From Phytophthora sp. 'mugwort' (Eukaryota; Oomycota; Peronosporomycetes; Peronosporales; Peronosporaceae), in assembly GCA_033558025.1 (NCBI GenBank), contig JAUCEF010000018.1, positions 496,001 through 560,000 of the forward strand: a DNA stretch of 64,000 nucleotides. Direction: 5' to 3'. This document shows, piece after piece, positions 1 to 9,453 of this stretch. Numbering within the stretch: the stretch's first letter is position 1; each line of letters opens with the position of its first letter. The position numbers and the translations under genes are program-made. The notes under the pieces were generated by a model. That model was not told the DNA's origin. It saw only the letters and a program-made list of their open reading frames with translations, and did not search any database.

Positions 1-2535
1 CCCGACGGCCAGCGTGAGTCCATCCCCAGAGAACCGCATCGTTCGTAGAGGTCTCTTGGAGTCTTTAGCCTCGAATTTCACTGCCAACGAGGCCTCACTC
101 AACACTGCGAAAGCTCCTTGTTTGTTCGGGTTCACCAGCTTCGGCTGCTGTCGCCGGCGCCATGCTACTAAATCCGGGTCAGTTATCGCTGAGCTCTCGT
201 CGTCTTCGTCTTCAGCTCCTTGACCCACAGCGATCGTAGAACCGTCGGGAGAGTAGGCACAGGCTCGAGCAGGCGCGTCCAGAGCCGAGATACGTAATTG
301 ACGGTGAAGTGAGAGGTCCCAGACGCGCACAGTGCGATCATCGCCGACCGAACAGCACTCGCGCCGCAGCGGATGCGTCGCGAGACCATGGAGCTGGAAT
401 GCCGAGTGCCCACAGACCACAGGACCAAAGTGCAGGTTGGATCCGTCACTTGACGCAATCTCGAAGATCTCAGCTCCTGCAGTGGCGATCAGCAACTTAG
501 CGCCTCCTTCTGGAGAAGCCACAAGACTACGCACACGAGGTGATGAGCTACCGAGCGCCACGAGGTCAAACTGGGCTCCCGGTTCCAACCGTCGACTCCA
601 AACGCGAACTTTGCCGTCCTTGCCCCCGCTCAGAACTCCACCAGGAAACGCAAAAAGAGTCGTCACGGCTGCTGCGTGGGCGTATAATACACGCACACAG
701 TTGCGTCCTTCGAAGAGCAGCAATTGTCCACGAGCTGTGCCAGCGATAACACCATTTCCTTGAGTATCTCCTGATAAAGCGGACAAACTAAGGATTTTCT
801 GCACTTTTGCCTTGCGTCCTAAGACGCCTGGGAGTCGTGCAAAGAGTGCATGAGAGCTGGCGTAGCGTGCGTCGCGCTCACGAGCCCAGAAGAACAAATG
901 GCGTCGTCCACCTGTCACGAATTGTGACTGTCCGGATGGTTCATTCAAGACTGTCAATGCGTGAACAGGTTCACGACCGCCACGTCCAGCGAAAATGAGC
1001 TCTGCTGGTTTATTCCAGTCCGCTGTATCGCCGCTACTCCCGTCAGTTTGAGTTACTCCAGGTTTCTCCCATTGATAGACCGCAACGCAATGGAATTCGT
1101 CTTGGCCGACTGTCACCAAAGTTCGTCCATTAGACATCCAAGCTACGTGTGAGACACCACGATGATGGAATCCACGAAGAACGCTAAGCACCCCACCACC
1201 ACCTCCAGCTCCACTTTCGTTTAGCATCTGTGAAGACCAAATGACGATCTTTGGCAGCAACGCAGCTTCACCCGTCGCAATCACGCGACGATCCGATGGA
1301 TGCACAGCTAATGTCTGCACCAGTCCCGAGTGATGACACGCAAACCGTTGCCGGTGAGCGACGGTATCGTACACAACGACGACGTTACCTGCAGGATATA
1401 CGGCTTCGGCAGGTGACACATAGTGCACAATATTGCGGAGATCGCTGTTGTAGCCGTAGACCCACTCAAGCTCAAGACTGGCTGCTGGCAGACGCGGATC
1501 AATCGTGGGTGGCGCGCTGGGCGTCGCATTCGCCACTGCCAACTGCCAGGGACGACGCGCTAGCGTCTTGTTCATTGTGAAGACGGGTGCTGCTGCATCA
1601 AACGGTAGGCTTGCGTCTCTCTTCCGCGCGGCAGCTTCATCATCCAGAGCTGAGGATGCCAGAAGCCACGCCGTAGCCTCCCGTTCGGCGTCGCTGTCGT
1701 CTCCATCCTGTTCGTCCACGTACTCGTCCGGACAGTCAAAGTAGTCGACCCACGACGTCATTTCTGGCGTCGTGTCGGCAAAGCTTAAGAATTCCGGCAA
1801 CGACAAAAAGTCGTCCATTCCAGGCTTCTGAGCTTTCTGGAAGGCGTGCTGGGCCAGATCTTCAAGCACGAGTTCCGTCGGACACGACACGCCCACACAC
1901 AGTTTGCACAGTCCTGTTAACGTTGATTTGAACGCTAGCGTTAACTCATCCAGCGACAACTGGCCCGTCTCGTTGAAGTCGTAGCAACTGTACACGACTG
2001 CAGCATAGAGCAAACTATCAAGTCAATGAAACCTTCGATAGACGATAATTCTGCAACTTACACGTGAGTTTCTGCGGAATGGGCATGGCCGACATCATGG
2101 CCATCGTGCCGAGGAACTCGAGCGCATCCACGAGTCCGTTCTAAGCTCAGAGACACAGCAAAACCGTTGAAAAACTATCAGTAAAAGGCAGGAAATTCGT
2201 GGCGTTGGGCTGTGGCACCTCGTCCGTGTCTAGCGCCGTGAAGAGTGCGACGCTGAGCTGGTCCATCTCGCTGCGTGCATGGATCTCGAGCGTCTGCTGC
2301 ATCGTGCGACAGATCTCCACCAGCTCGTCCTGGTTCAGGCCGAAGCCCTCGGCCACGTCGTTGAAGCACTCCCAGAGCTTGTTCACGTCCCGCTCGGAGG
2401 CTGGTGTACTCATATAGGTGAGACCGAGAGAGTGAGAAGAACTCAAAAGAGTGCAGAGTGGGGAGAGAATCGCTCACCATTGAGGAAGGAAGCCGTGGCT
2501 CTCAGATAAAGTGCTTTGCCCTGCAATTGCCCCAT
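1..2535 (-). CDS. EML/EMAP-like protein with EF-hands, HELP motif and WD40 repeats (5' part; 3' end outside window)
   Basis: Probable microtubule-associated protein of the echinoderm-MAP-like (EML) family, whose HELP + WD40 propellers bind tubulin; a cytoskeletal or flagellar role is inferred. My model has four exons: 2478-2535, 2219-2400, 2062-2140 and 1-1997. Introns start GTGAGC, GTGCCA and GTAAGT and end CAG, TAG and CAG; all joins keep frame. The splice at 2218/2141 rebuilds a perfect EF-hand loop (residues 77-88, D-x-D-x-N-G-x-x-D-x-x-E); a second loop is at 113-124 (D-x-N-x-T-G-x-x-S-x-D-E). An acidic stretch lies at 193-212 and a HELP-type motif (EWVYGYNSDLRN) starts near 284. WD-repeat endings include GKVRVW (568-573) and RTVRVWDL (661-668). 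The visible part is 772 codons, open to the window edge. The start at 2535 gives MGQLQGK; an alternative ATG at 2413 lies in intron 1 in the same frame and would replace exon 1. The glycine at residue 2 could be myristoylated, but that is weak. Confidence 0.88.
1998..2061 (-). other. Intron 3 of the EML-like gene
   Basis: 64 nt, donor ACGT|GTAAGT, acceptor TGCTGCAG|TCG, phase 1. The join gives KLTFVYSCYDFNETG, which leads directly into the second EF-hand loop. Confidence 0.88.
2141..2218 (-). other. Intron 2 of the EML-like gene
   Basis: 78 nt, donor GAG|GTGCCA, acceptor GCTTAG|AAC, phase 0. Without splicing the frame stops 24 codons after the donor, at 2148-2146. With splicing a canonical 12-residue EF-hand loop is formed across the junction, which is strong internal evidence for this intron. 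Confidence 0.88.
2401..2477 (-). other. Intron 1 of the EML-like gene
   Basis: 77 nt, donor G|GTGAGC, acceptor ACACCAG|CC. It splits an alanine codon (GCC). It is pyrimidine-rich in the middle. Reading through it is possible from an in-frame ATG at 2413, so the first exon needs transcript support. Confidence 0.75.
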
Positions 2536-3078
2536 GGCGACGTCGGAGGTGTGTCGCTTGTCAAGTGATGATCTTCAAGGGTTGCGATCTTGAAAGTGTG
2601 ACAAATATTAATTTTCAGATATAGATCATGCATTTTTTACAAGGAATTTAAAATATGGATGAATATCCTCACCGTTCCGACAGTACTTAGAGAGGGACTC
2701 ATACAAACTTTAAGTCTAAAAAAGTGCAAAACTTCGCCAAATATACAAAAGTCAAGTATGTAGGATAAATGAGGTATTCTGATTGGGTTAACTTGAGGAC
2801 GGATGTCATGCCACCCAGGCGAACATGCCTGCGGTTTGCATGCCGTGGGCGTAGCACGTGGGTGCAAACAAACGAACCAGCATTGCCCCCTTATCAAGCG
2901 GAGGCTCGCGTGCGAGCCGTAGCGGGCTTAGGGTTCTGTCACCATCGAGGTTAGCGAGCATTTTGGTTGGTTGGTTAAGGGACAGGGGGGGGGAGGAGGA
3001 TATATGTATCACAATGTCGTTTAGCATCTTTATATAACCGTCGGAAAGTGTAAGGATGTCGGAATCTTCACGATACGA
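2536..3078. other. Intergenic region between the EML-like gene and the tRNA array
   Basis: No convincing gene is visible. The part near 2536-2640 is the presumed promoter and 5' leader of the minus-strand EML-like gene; it includes an AT-rich stretch at about 2600-2660, but I see no clear TATA box or initiator. The open frames here (61-102 codons) overlap each other on both strands and look random. The right part is G-rich. Confidence 0.7.
2965..2999 (+). other. G-rich tract, possible G-quadruplex
   Basis: The + strand has three GG pairs spaced by TT, then GGG, an uninterrupted G9 run (2985-2993) and two more GG pairs. At least four G-runs with short loops could form a quadruplex. It lies 80 bp outside the array edge and about 430 bp upstream of the EML-like start codon. 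The GGTT pattern is too short and irregular to call a telomeric repeat. Confidence 0.5.
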
Positions 3079-3087
3079 CACAGCACC

Positions 3088-3091
3088 AAAA
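3088..3091 (-). terminator. First T4 run downstream of tRNA copy 1 (representative)
   Basis: TTTT on the minus strand within GGTTTTGG, about 333 nt past the mature tRNA 3' end. It is the first run of four T in the spacer and recurs in each unit. It could act as a distant fail-safe stop; this is inferred from position only. Confidence 0.35.
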
Positions 3092-3415
3092 CCGACGCCA
3101 CTGTGGATGCCCAAACATGCCTCTCTGGTGTCCTCTTTTCCGCTGCAGCCACAACGCTGCTGGTCGGCCGCCGTGCTGAACAGACTCTCGAGGCTGTGGA
3201 TGTTGGCTTCCGGTGTGCCTGTCGCGGTTAACCCAACACTGACCGCCTCAATCTGGGGGTTGGTCGGATCGTTGTTTTTGATGCAAGGCGGCGCTCGATG
3301 CGCAACGTTGTCAGCTGGAGACGGCAGCTGGCCGCGGCAACAAGCTAGTCAAGCTCCTGCTGGCTATTAACGAGCCATAACCATCTTTATCTACAGGAGA
3401 GCAGAGATTGCGGAG

Positions 3416-3423
3416 CAAAGACG
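3416..3423 (-). terminator. Weak T3 trailer of tRNA copy 1 (no canonical T4)
   Basis: The minus-strand trailer reads CGTCTTTG directly after the discriminator base. Only three T residues occur, below the usual minimum of four for Pol III termination. Every copy has the same T3; copy 38 has one base change beside it (GTGTTTG). Whether it terminates is uncertain. Confidence 0.4.
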
Positions 3424-3434
3424 GGGCCTCACCG

Positions 3435-3445
3435 GGAATCGAACC
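3435..3445 (-). promoter_or_regulatory. B box of tRNA copy 1 (representative of all copies)
   Basis: GGTTCGATTCC at tRNA nt 51-61 is a perfect eukaryotic B box (GGTTCGANTCC). It is also the T-loop region and is present unchanged in all 113 copies. Confidence 0.93.
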
Positions 3446-3476
3446 CGGGACCTCTCGCACCCGAAGCGAGAATCAT

Positions 3477-3488
3477 ACCACTAGACCA
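3477..3488 (-). promoter_or_regulatory. A box of tRNA copy 1 (representative of all copies)
   Basis: TGGTCTAGTGGT at tRNA nt 8-19 matches the eukaryotic Pol III A-box pattern TRGYNNARNGG. It lies at the same place in every copy and no variant was seen in it. Confidence 0.9.
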
Positions 3489-3495
3489 CGAGGCC

Positions 3496-3963
3496 ACACC
3501 AAACAGATCAAACCGCATGCACAATCAAAACGCCTGCTGGAAAGCCAACGCACGGTATACACCTAGCGCAGCTCCGATGGCACGCACTTCTCTCTACGAT
3601 ACCGCCTCATACGCTTCGTTATGGCACAGCACCAAAACCGACGCCACTGTGGATGCCCAAACATGCCTATCTGGTGTCCTCTTTTCCGCTGCAGCCACAA
3701 CGCTGCTGGTCGGCCGCCGTGCTGAACAGACTCTCGAGGCTGTGGATGTTGGCTTCCGGTGTGCCTGTCGCGGTTAACCCAACACTGACCGCCTCAATCT
3801 GGGGGTTGGTCGGATCATTGTTTTTGATGCAAGGCGGCGCTCGATGCGCAACGTTGTCAGCTGGAGACGGCAGCTGGCCGCGGCAACAAGCTAGTCAAGC
3901 TCCTGCTGGCTATTAACGAGCCATAACCATCTACAGGAGAGCAGAGATTGCGGAGCAAAGACG
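3496..3963. other. Inter-tRNA spacer (representative, unit 1)
   Basis: 468 bp between tRNA copies 1 and 2. Seen on the + strand: a T-poor 5' flank of the minus-strand tRNA, a GTATAC palindrome (3555-3560), a GC-rich middle with CAGCTG twice near its right end, TTTTT at about 3821, and the 3' flank. Open frames on the + strand (66-87 codons) are not supported as genes. I recognise no 5S rRNA, snRNA, second tRNA or transposon sequence in it. Confidence 0.75.
3527..3530 (-). promoter_or_regulatory. T4 run 32-35 nt upstream of tRNA copy 1 (representative)
   Basis: TTTT within GCGTTTTGAT in the 5' flank, present in each unit. It could stop read-through from the preceding tRNA gene or be part of the T-rich upstream region; neither is shown. 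A TATA-like GTATACC lies further out, about 60-65 nt upstream of the tRNA, too far for a usual Pol III TATA element. Confidence 0.3.
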
Positions 3964-4035
3964 GGGCCTCACCGGGAATCGAACCCGGGACCTCTCGCAC
4001 CCGAAGCGAGAATCATACCACTAGACCACGAGGCC
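3964..4035 (-). tRNA. tRNA-Pro(CGG), copy 2
   Basis: Standard sequence; 540 bp after copy 1; site 1 AG. Its unit carries the ctctctgg allele. Confidence 0.97.
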
Positions 4036-4509
4036 ACACCAAACAGATCAAACCGCATGCATAATCAAAACGCCTGCTAGAAAGCCAACGCACGGTATAC
4101 ACCTAGCGCAGCTCCCATGGCACGCACTTCTCTCTACGATACCGCCTCATACGCTTCGTTATGGCACAGCACCAAAACCGACGCCACTGTGGATGCCCAA
4201 ACATGCCTCTCTGGTGTCCTCTTTTCCGCTGCAGCCACAACGCTGCTGGTCGGCCGCCGTGCTGAACAGACTCTCGAGGCTGTGGATGTTGGCTTCCGGT
4301 GTGCCTGTCGCGGTTAACCCAACACTGACCGCCTCAATCTGGGGGTTGGTCGGATCGTTGTTTTTGATGCAAGGCGGCGCTCGATGCGCAACGTTGTCAG
4401 CTGGAGACGGCAGCTGGCCGCGGCAACAAGCTAGTCAAGCTCCTGCTGGCTATTAACGAGCCATAACCATCTTTATCTACAGGAGAGCAGAGATTGCGGA
4501 GCAAAGACG

Positions 4510-4581
4510 GGGCCTCACCGGGAATCGAACCCGGGACCTCTCGCACCCGAAGCGAGAATCATACCACTAGACCACGAGGCC
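4510..4581 (-). tRNA. tRNA-Pro(CGG), copy 3
   Basis: Standard; 546 bp after copy 2 (TTTATC in 3' flank); site 1 GG. Confidence 0.97.
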
Positions 4582-5049
4582 ACACCAAACAGATCAAACC
4601 GCATGCACAATCAAAACGCCTGCTGGAAAGCCAACGCACGGTATACACCTAGCGCAGCTCCGATGGCACGCACTTCTCTCTACGATACCGCCTCATACGC
4701 TTCGTTATGGCACAGCACCAAAACCGACGCCACTGTGGATGCCCAAACATGCCTATCTGGTGTCCTCTTTTCCGCTGCAGCCACAACGCTGCTGGTCGGC
4801 CGCCGTGCTGAACAGACTCTCGAGGCTGTGGATGTTGGCTTCCGGTGTGCCTGTCGCGGTTAACCCAACACTGACCGCCTCAATCTGGGGGTTGGTCGGA
4901 TCATTGTTTTTGATGCAAGGCGGCGCTCGATGCGCAACGTTGTCAGCTGGAGACGGCAGCTGGCCGCGGCAACAAGCTAGTCAAGCTCCTGCTGGCTATT
5001 AACGAGCCATAACCATCTACAGGAGAGCAGAGATTGCGGAGCAAAGACG

Positions 5050-5121
5050 GGGCCTCACCGGGAATCGAACCCGGGACCTCTCGCACCCGAAGCGAGAATC
5101 ATACCACTAGACCACGAGGCC
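5050..5121 (-). tRNA. tRNA-Pro(CGG), copy 4
   Basis: Standard; 540 bp interval; site 1 AG. Confidence 0.97.
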
Positions 5122-5589
5122 ACACCAAACAGATCAAACCGCATGCATAATCAAAACGCCTGCTAGAAAGCCAACGCACGGTATACACCTAGCGCAGCTC
5201 CCATGGCACGCACTTCTCTCTACGATACCGCCTCATACGCTTCGTTATGGCACAGCACCAAAACCGACGCCACTGTGGATGCCCAAACATGCCTATCTGG
5301 TGTCCTCTTTTCCGCTGCAGCCACAACGCTGCTGGTCGGCCGCCGTGCTGAACAGACTCTCGAGGCTGTGGATGTTGGCTTCCGGTGTGCCTGTCGCGGT
5401 TAACCCAACACTGACCGCCTCAATCTGGGGGTTGGTCGGATCATTGTTTTTGATGCAAGGCGGCGCTCGATGCGCAACGTTGTCAGCTGGAGACGGCAGC
5501 TGGCCGCGGCAACAAGCTAGTCAAGCTCCTGCTGGCTATTAACGAGCCATAACCATCTACAGGAGAGCAGAGATTGCGGAGCAAAGACG

Positions 5590-5661
5590 GGGCCTCACCG
5601 GGAATCGAACCCGGGACCTCTCGCACCCGAAGCGAGAATCATACCACTAGACCACGAGGCC
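5590..5661 (-). tRNA. tRNA-Pro(CGG), copy 5
   Basis: Standard; 540 bp interval; site 1 GG. Confidence 0.97.
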
Positions 5662-6135
5662 ACACCAAACAGATCAAACCGCATGCACAATCAAAACGCC
5701 TGCTGGAAAGCCAACGCACGGTATACACCTAGCGCAGCTCCCATGGCACGCACTTCTCTCTACGATACCGCCTCATACGCTTCGTTATGGCACAGCACCA
5801 AAACCGACGCCACTGTGGATGCCCAAACATGCCTATCTGGTGTCCTCTTTTCCGCTGCAGCCACAACGCTGCTGGTCGGCCGCCGTGCTGAACAGACTCT
5901 CGAGGCTGTGGATGTTGGCTTCCGGTGTGCCTGTCGCGGTTAACCCAACACTGACCGCCTCAATCTGGGGGTTGGTCGGATCGTTGTTTTTGATGCAAGG
6001 CGGCGCTCGATGCGCAACGTTGTCAGCTGGAGACGGCAGCTGGCCGCGGCAACAAGCTAGTCAAGCTCCTGCTGGCTATTAACGAGCCATAACCATCTTT
6101 ATCTACAGGAGAGCAGAGATTGCGGAGCAAAGACG

Positions 6136-6207
6136 GGGCCTCACCGGGAATCGAACCCGGGACCTCTCGCACCCGAAGCGAGAATCATACCACTAGACCA
6201 CGAGGCC
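6136..6207 (-). tRNA. tRNA-Pro(CGG), copy 6
   Basis: Standard; 546 bp interval (TTTATC in 3' flank); site 1 GA. Confidence 0.97.
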
Positions 6208-6675
6208 ACACCAAACAGATCAAACCGCATGCACAATCAAAACGCCTGCTGAAAAGCCAACGCACGGTATACACCTAGCGCAGCTCCCATGGCACGCACT
6301 TCTCTCTACGATACCGCCTCATACGCTTCGTTATGGCACAGCACCAAAACCGACGCCACTGTGGATGCCCAAACATGCCTATCTGGTGTCCTCTTTTCCG
6401 CTGCAGCCACAACGCTGCTGGTCGGCCGCCGTGCTGAACAGACTCTCGAGGCTGTGGATGTTGGCTTCCGGTGTGCCTGTCGCGGTTAACCCAACACTGA
6501 CCGCCTCAATCTGGGGGTTGGTCGGATCGTTGTTTTTGATGCAAGGCGGCGCTCGATGCGCAACGTTGTCAGCTGGAGACGGCAGCTGGCCGCGGCAACA
6601 AGCTAGTCAAGCTCCTGCTGGCTATTAACGAGCCATAACCATCTACAGGAGAGCAGAGATTGCGGAGCAAAGACG

Positions 6676-6747
6676 GGGCCTCACCGGGAATCGAACCCGG
6701 GACCTCTCGCACCCGAAGCGAGAATCATACCACTAGACCACGAGGCC
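6676..6747 (-). tRNA. tRNA-Pro(CGG), copy 7
   Basis: Standard; 540 bp interval; site 1 GG. Confidence 0.97.
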
Positions 6748-7215
6748 ACACCAAACAGATCAAACCGCATGCACAATCAAAACGCCTGCTGGAAAGCCAA
6801 CGCACGGTATACACCTAGCGCAGCTCCCATGGCACGCACTTCTCTCTACGATACCGCCTCATACGCTTCGTTATGGCACAGCACCAAAACCGACGCCACT
6901 GTGGATGCCCAAACATGCCTATCTGGTGTCCTCTTTTCCGCTGCAGCCACAACGCTGCTGGTCGGCCGCCGTGCTGAACAGACTCTCGAGGCTGTGGATG
7001 TTGGCTTCCGGTGTGCCTGTCGCGGTTAACCCAACACTGACCGCCTCAATCTGGGGGTTGGTCGGATCGTTGTTTTTGATGCAAGGCGGCGCTCGATGCG
7101 CAACGTTGTCAGCTGGAGACGGCAGCTGGCCGCGGCAACAAGCTAGTCAAGCTCCTGCTGGCTATTAACGAGCCATAACCATCTACAGGAGAGCAGAGAT
7201 TGCGGAGCAAAGACG

Positions 7216-7287
7216 GGGCCTCACCGGGAATCGAACCCGGGACCTCTCGCACCCGAAGCGAGAATCATACCACTAGACCACGAGGCC
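7216..7287 (-). tRNA. tRNA-Pro(CGG), copy 8
   Basis: Standard; 540 bp interval; site 1 GG. Confidence 0.97.
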
Positions 7288-7755
7288 ACACCAAACAGAT
7301 CAAACCGCATGCACAATCAAAACGCCTGCTGGAAAGCCAACGCACGGTATACACCTAGCGCAGCTCCCATGGCACGCACTTCTCTCTACGATACCGCCTC
7401 ATACGCTTCGTTATGGCACAGCACCAAAACCGACGCCACTGTGGATGCCCAAACATGCCTATCTGGTGTCCTCTTTTCCGCTGCAGCCACAACGCTGCTG
7501 GTCGGCCGCCGTGCTGAACAGACTCTCGAGGCTGTGGATGTTGGCTTCCGGTGTGCCTGTCGCGGTTAACCCAACACTGACCGCCTCAATCTGGGGGTTG
7601 GTCGGATCGTTGTTTTTGATGCAAGGCGGCGCTCGATGCGCAACGTTGTCAGCTGGAGACGGCAGCTGGCCGCGGCAACAAGCTAGTCAAGCTCCTGCTG
7701 GCTATTAACGAGCCATAACCATCTACAGGAGAGCAGAGATTGCGGAGCAAAGACG

Positions 7756-7827
7756 GGGCCTCACCGGGAATCGAACCCGGGACCTCTCGCACCCGAAGCG
7801 AGAATCATACCACTAGACCACGAGGCC
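7756..7827 (-). tRNA. tRNA-Pro(CGG), copy 9
   Basis: Standard; 540 bp interval; site 1 GG. Shares the rare ctccgatgg spacer allele with units 1 and 3. Confidence 0.97.
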
Positions 7828-8295
7828 ACACCAAACAGATCAAACCGCATGCACAATCAAAACGCCTGCTGGAAAGCCAACGCACGGTATACACCTAGCG
7901 CAGCTCCGATGGCACGCACTTCTCTCTACGATACCGCCTCATACGCTTCGTTATGGCACAGCACCAAAACCGACGCCACTGTGGATGCCCAAACATGCCT
8001 ATCTGGTGTCCTCTTTTCCGCTGCAGCCACAACGCTGCTGGTCGGCCGCCGTGCTGAACAGACTCTCGAGGCTGTGGATGTTGGCTTCCGGTGTGCCTGT
8101 CGCGGTTAACCCAACACTGACCGCCTCAATCTGGGGGTTGGTCGGATCATTGTTTTTGATGCAAGGCGGCGCTCGATGCGCAACGTTGTCAGCTGGAGAC
8201 GGCAGCTGGCCGCGGCAACAAGCTAGTCAAGCTCCTGCTGGCTATTAACGAGCCATAACCATCTACAGGAGAGCAGAGATTGCGGAGCAAAGACG

Positions 8296-8367
8296 GGGCC
8301 TCACCGGGAATCGAACCCGGGACCTCTCGCACCCGAAGCGAGAATCATACCACTAGACCACGAGGCC
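8296..8367 (-). tRNA. tRNA-Pro(CGG), copy 10
   Basis: Standard; 540 bp interval; site 1 AG. Confidence 0.97.
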
Positions 8368-8835
8368 ACACCAAACAGATCAAACCGCATGCATAATCAA
8401 AACGCCTGCTAGAAAGCCAACGCACGGTATACACCTAGCGCAGCTCCCATGGCACGCACTTCTCTCTACGATACCGCCTCATACGCTTCGTTATGGCACA
8501 GCACCAAAACCGACGCCACTGTGGATGCCCAAACATGCCTATCTGGTGTCCTCTTTTCCGCTGCAGCCACAACGCTGCTGGTCGGCCGCCGTGCTGAACA
8601 GACTCTCGAGGCTGTGGATGTTGGCTTCCGGTGTGCCTGTCGCGGTTAACCCAACACTGACCGCCTCAATCTGGGGGTTGGTCGGATCATTGTTTTTGAT
8701 GCAAGGCGGCGCTCGATGCGCAACGTTGTCAGCTGGAGACGGCAGCTGGCCGCGGCAACAAGCTAGTCAAGCTCCTGCTGGCTATTAACGAGCCATAACC
8801 ATCTACAGGAGAGCAGAGATTGCGGAGCAAAGACG

Positions 8836-8907
8836 GGGCCTCACCGGGAATCGAACCCGGGACCTCTCGCACCCGAAGCGAGAATCATACCACTAGACCA
8901 CGAGGCC
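8836..8907 (-). tRNA. tRNA-Pro(CGG), copy 11
   Basis: Standard; 540 bp interval; site 1 GG; ctctctgg allele in its unit. Confidence 0.97.
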
Positions 8908-9381
8908 ACACCAAACAGATCAAACCGCATGCACAATCAAAACGCCTGCTGGAAAGCCAACGCACGGTATACACCTAGCGCAGCTCCCATGGCACGCACT
9001 TCTCTCTACGATACCGCCTCATACGCTTCGTTATGGCACAGCACCAAAACCGACGCCACTGTGGATGCCCAAACATGCCTCTCTGGTGTCCTCTTTTCCG
9101 CTGCAGCCACAACGCTGCTGGTCGGCCGCCGTGCTGAACAGACTCTCGAGGCTGTGGATGTTGGCTTCCGGTGTGCCTGTCGCGGTTAACCCAACACTGA
9201 CCGCCTCAATCTGGGGGTTGGTCGGATCGTTGTTTTTGATGCAAGGCGGCGCTCGATGCGCAACGTTGTCAGCTGGAGACGGCAGCTGGCCGCGGCAACA
9301 AGCTAGTCAAGCTCCTGCTGGCTATTAACGAGCCATAACCATCTTTATCTACAGGAGAGCAGAGATTGCGGAGCAAAGACG

Positions 9382-9453
9382 GGGCCTCACCGGGAATCGA
9401 ACCCGGGACCTCTCGCACCCGAAGCGAGAATCATACCACTAGACCACGAGGCC
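9382..9453 (-). tRNA. tRNA-Pro(CGG), copy 12
   Basis: Standard; 546 bp interval (TTTATC); site 1 GG; ctctctgg allele in its unit. Confidence 0.97.

Larger units (their letters stand above)
3079..3423. repeat. Truncated first unit at the left edge of the array
   Basis: Matches to the array begin at cacagcacc (3079) and then run continuously to tRNA copy 1. The unit lacks the tRNA and proximal spacer that should lie to its left. It carries the less common ctctctgg allele (about 3120) and the TTTATC insertion just before tRNA copy 1. The preceding bases acgatac (3070-3076) also occur in the unit about 20 bp before the equivalent point, so the edge may be an internal deletion in a decayed unit. 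Confidence 0.8.
3424..3495 (-). tRNA. tRNA-Pro(CGG), copy 1
   Basis: Delivers proline at CCG codons. The 72-nt cloverleaf has acceptor GGCCTCG paired with TGAGGCC (last pair G-U), anticodon stem CTCGC/GCGAG with loop TTCGGGT (anticodon CGG at + 3461-3463), variable region AGGTC, T stem CCGGG/CCCGG with loop TTCGATT, and discriminator C. There is no intron and no encoded CCA, as in eukaryotic nuclear tRNAs; the anticodon and T arms closely resemble animal tRNA-Pro. TTTATC insertion in its 3' flank; site 1 GG. Confidence 0.98.

Noticed and set aside
14..1744. Small + strand open frames opposite the EML-like gene
   Set aside because: They are shadows of the long minus-strand coding exon, which has 665 codons without a stop.
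2961..2980. Telomere-like GGTT repeat near the array edge
   Set aside because: Only three short repeats, with no TTTAGGG or other known telomere motif.
2637..3114. Open frames of 61-104 codons between the EML-like gene and the array
   Set aside because: They overlap on both strands, have no recognisable domain, and one runs into the array edge.
3424..3495. Bacterial or organellar tRNA
   Set aside because: No CCA is encoded, the A and B boxes are perfect, and the neighbouring gene has spliceosomal introns.
3554..3560. TATA box for the tRNA genes
   Set aside because: GTATACC is about 60-65 nt upstream of the tRNA 5' end, too far for the usual Pol III position near -30. It is noted but not called as a promoter.
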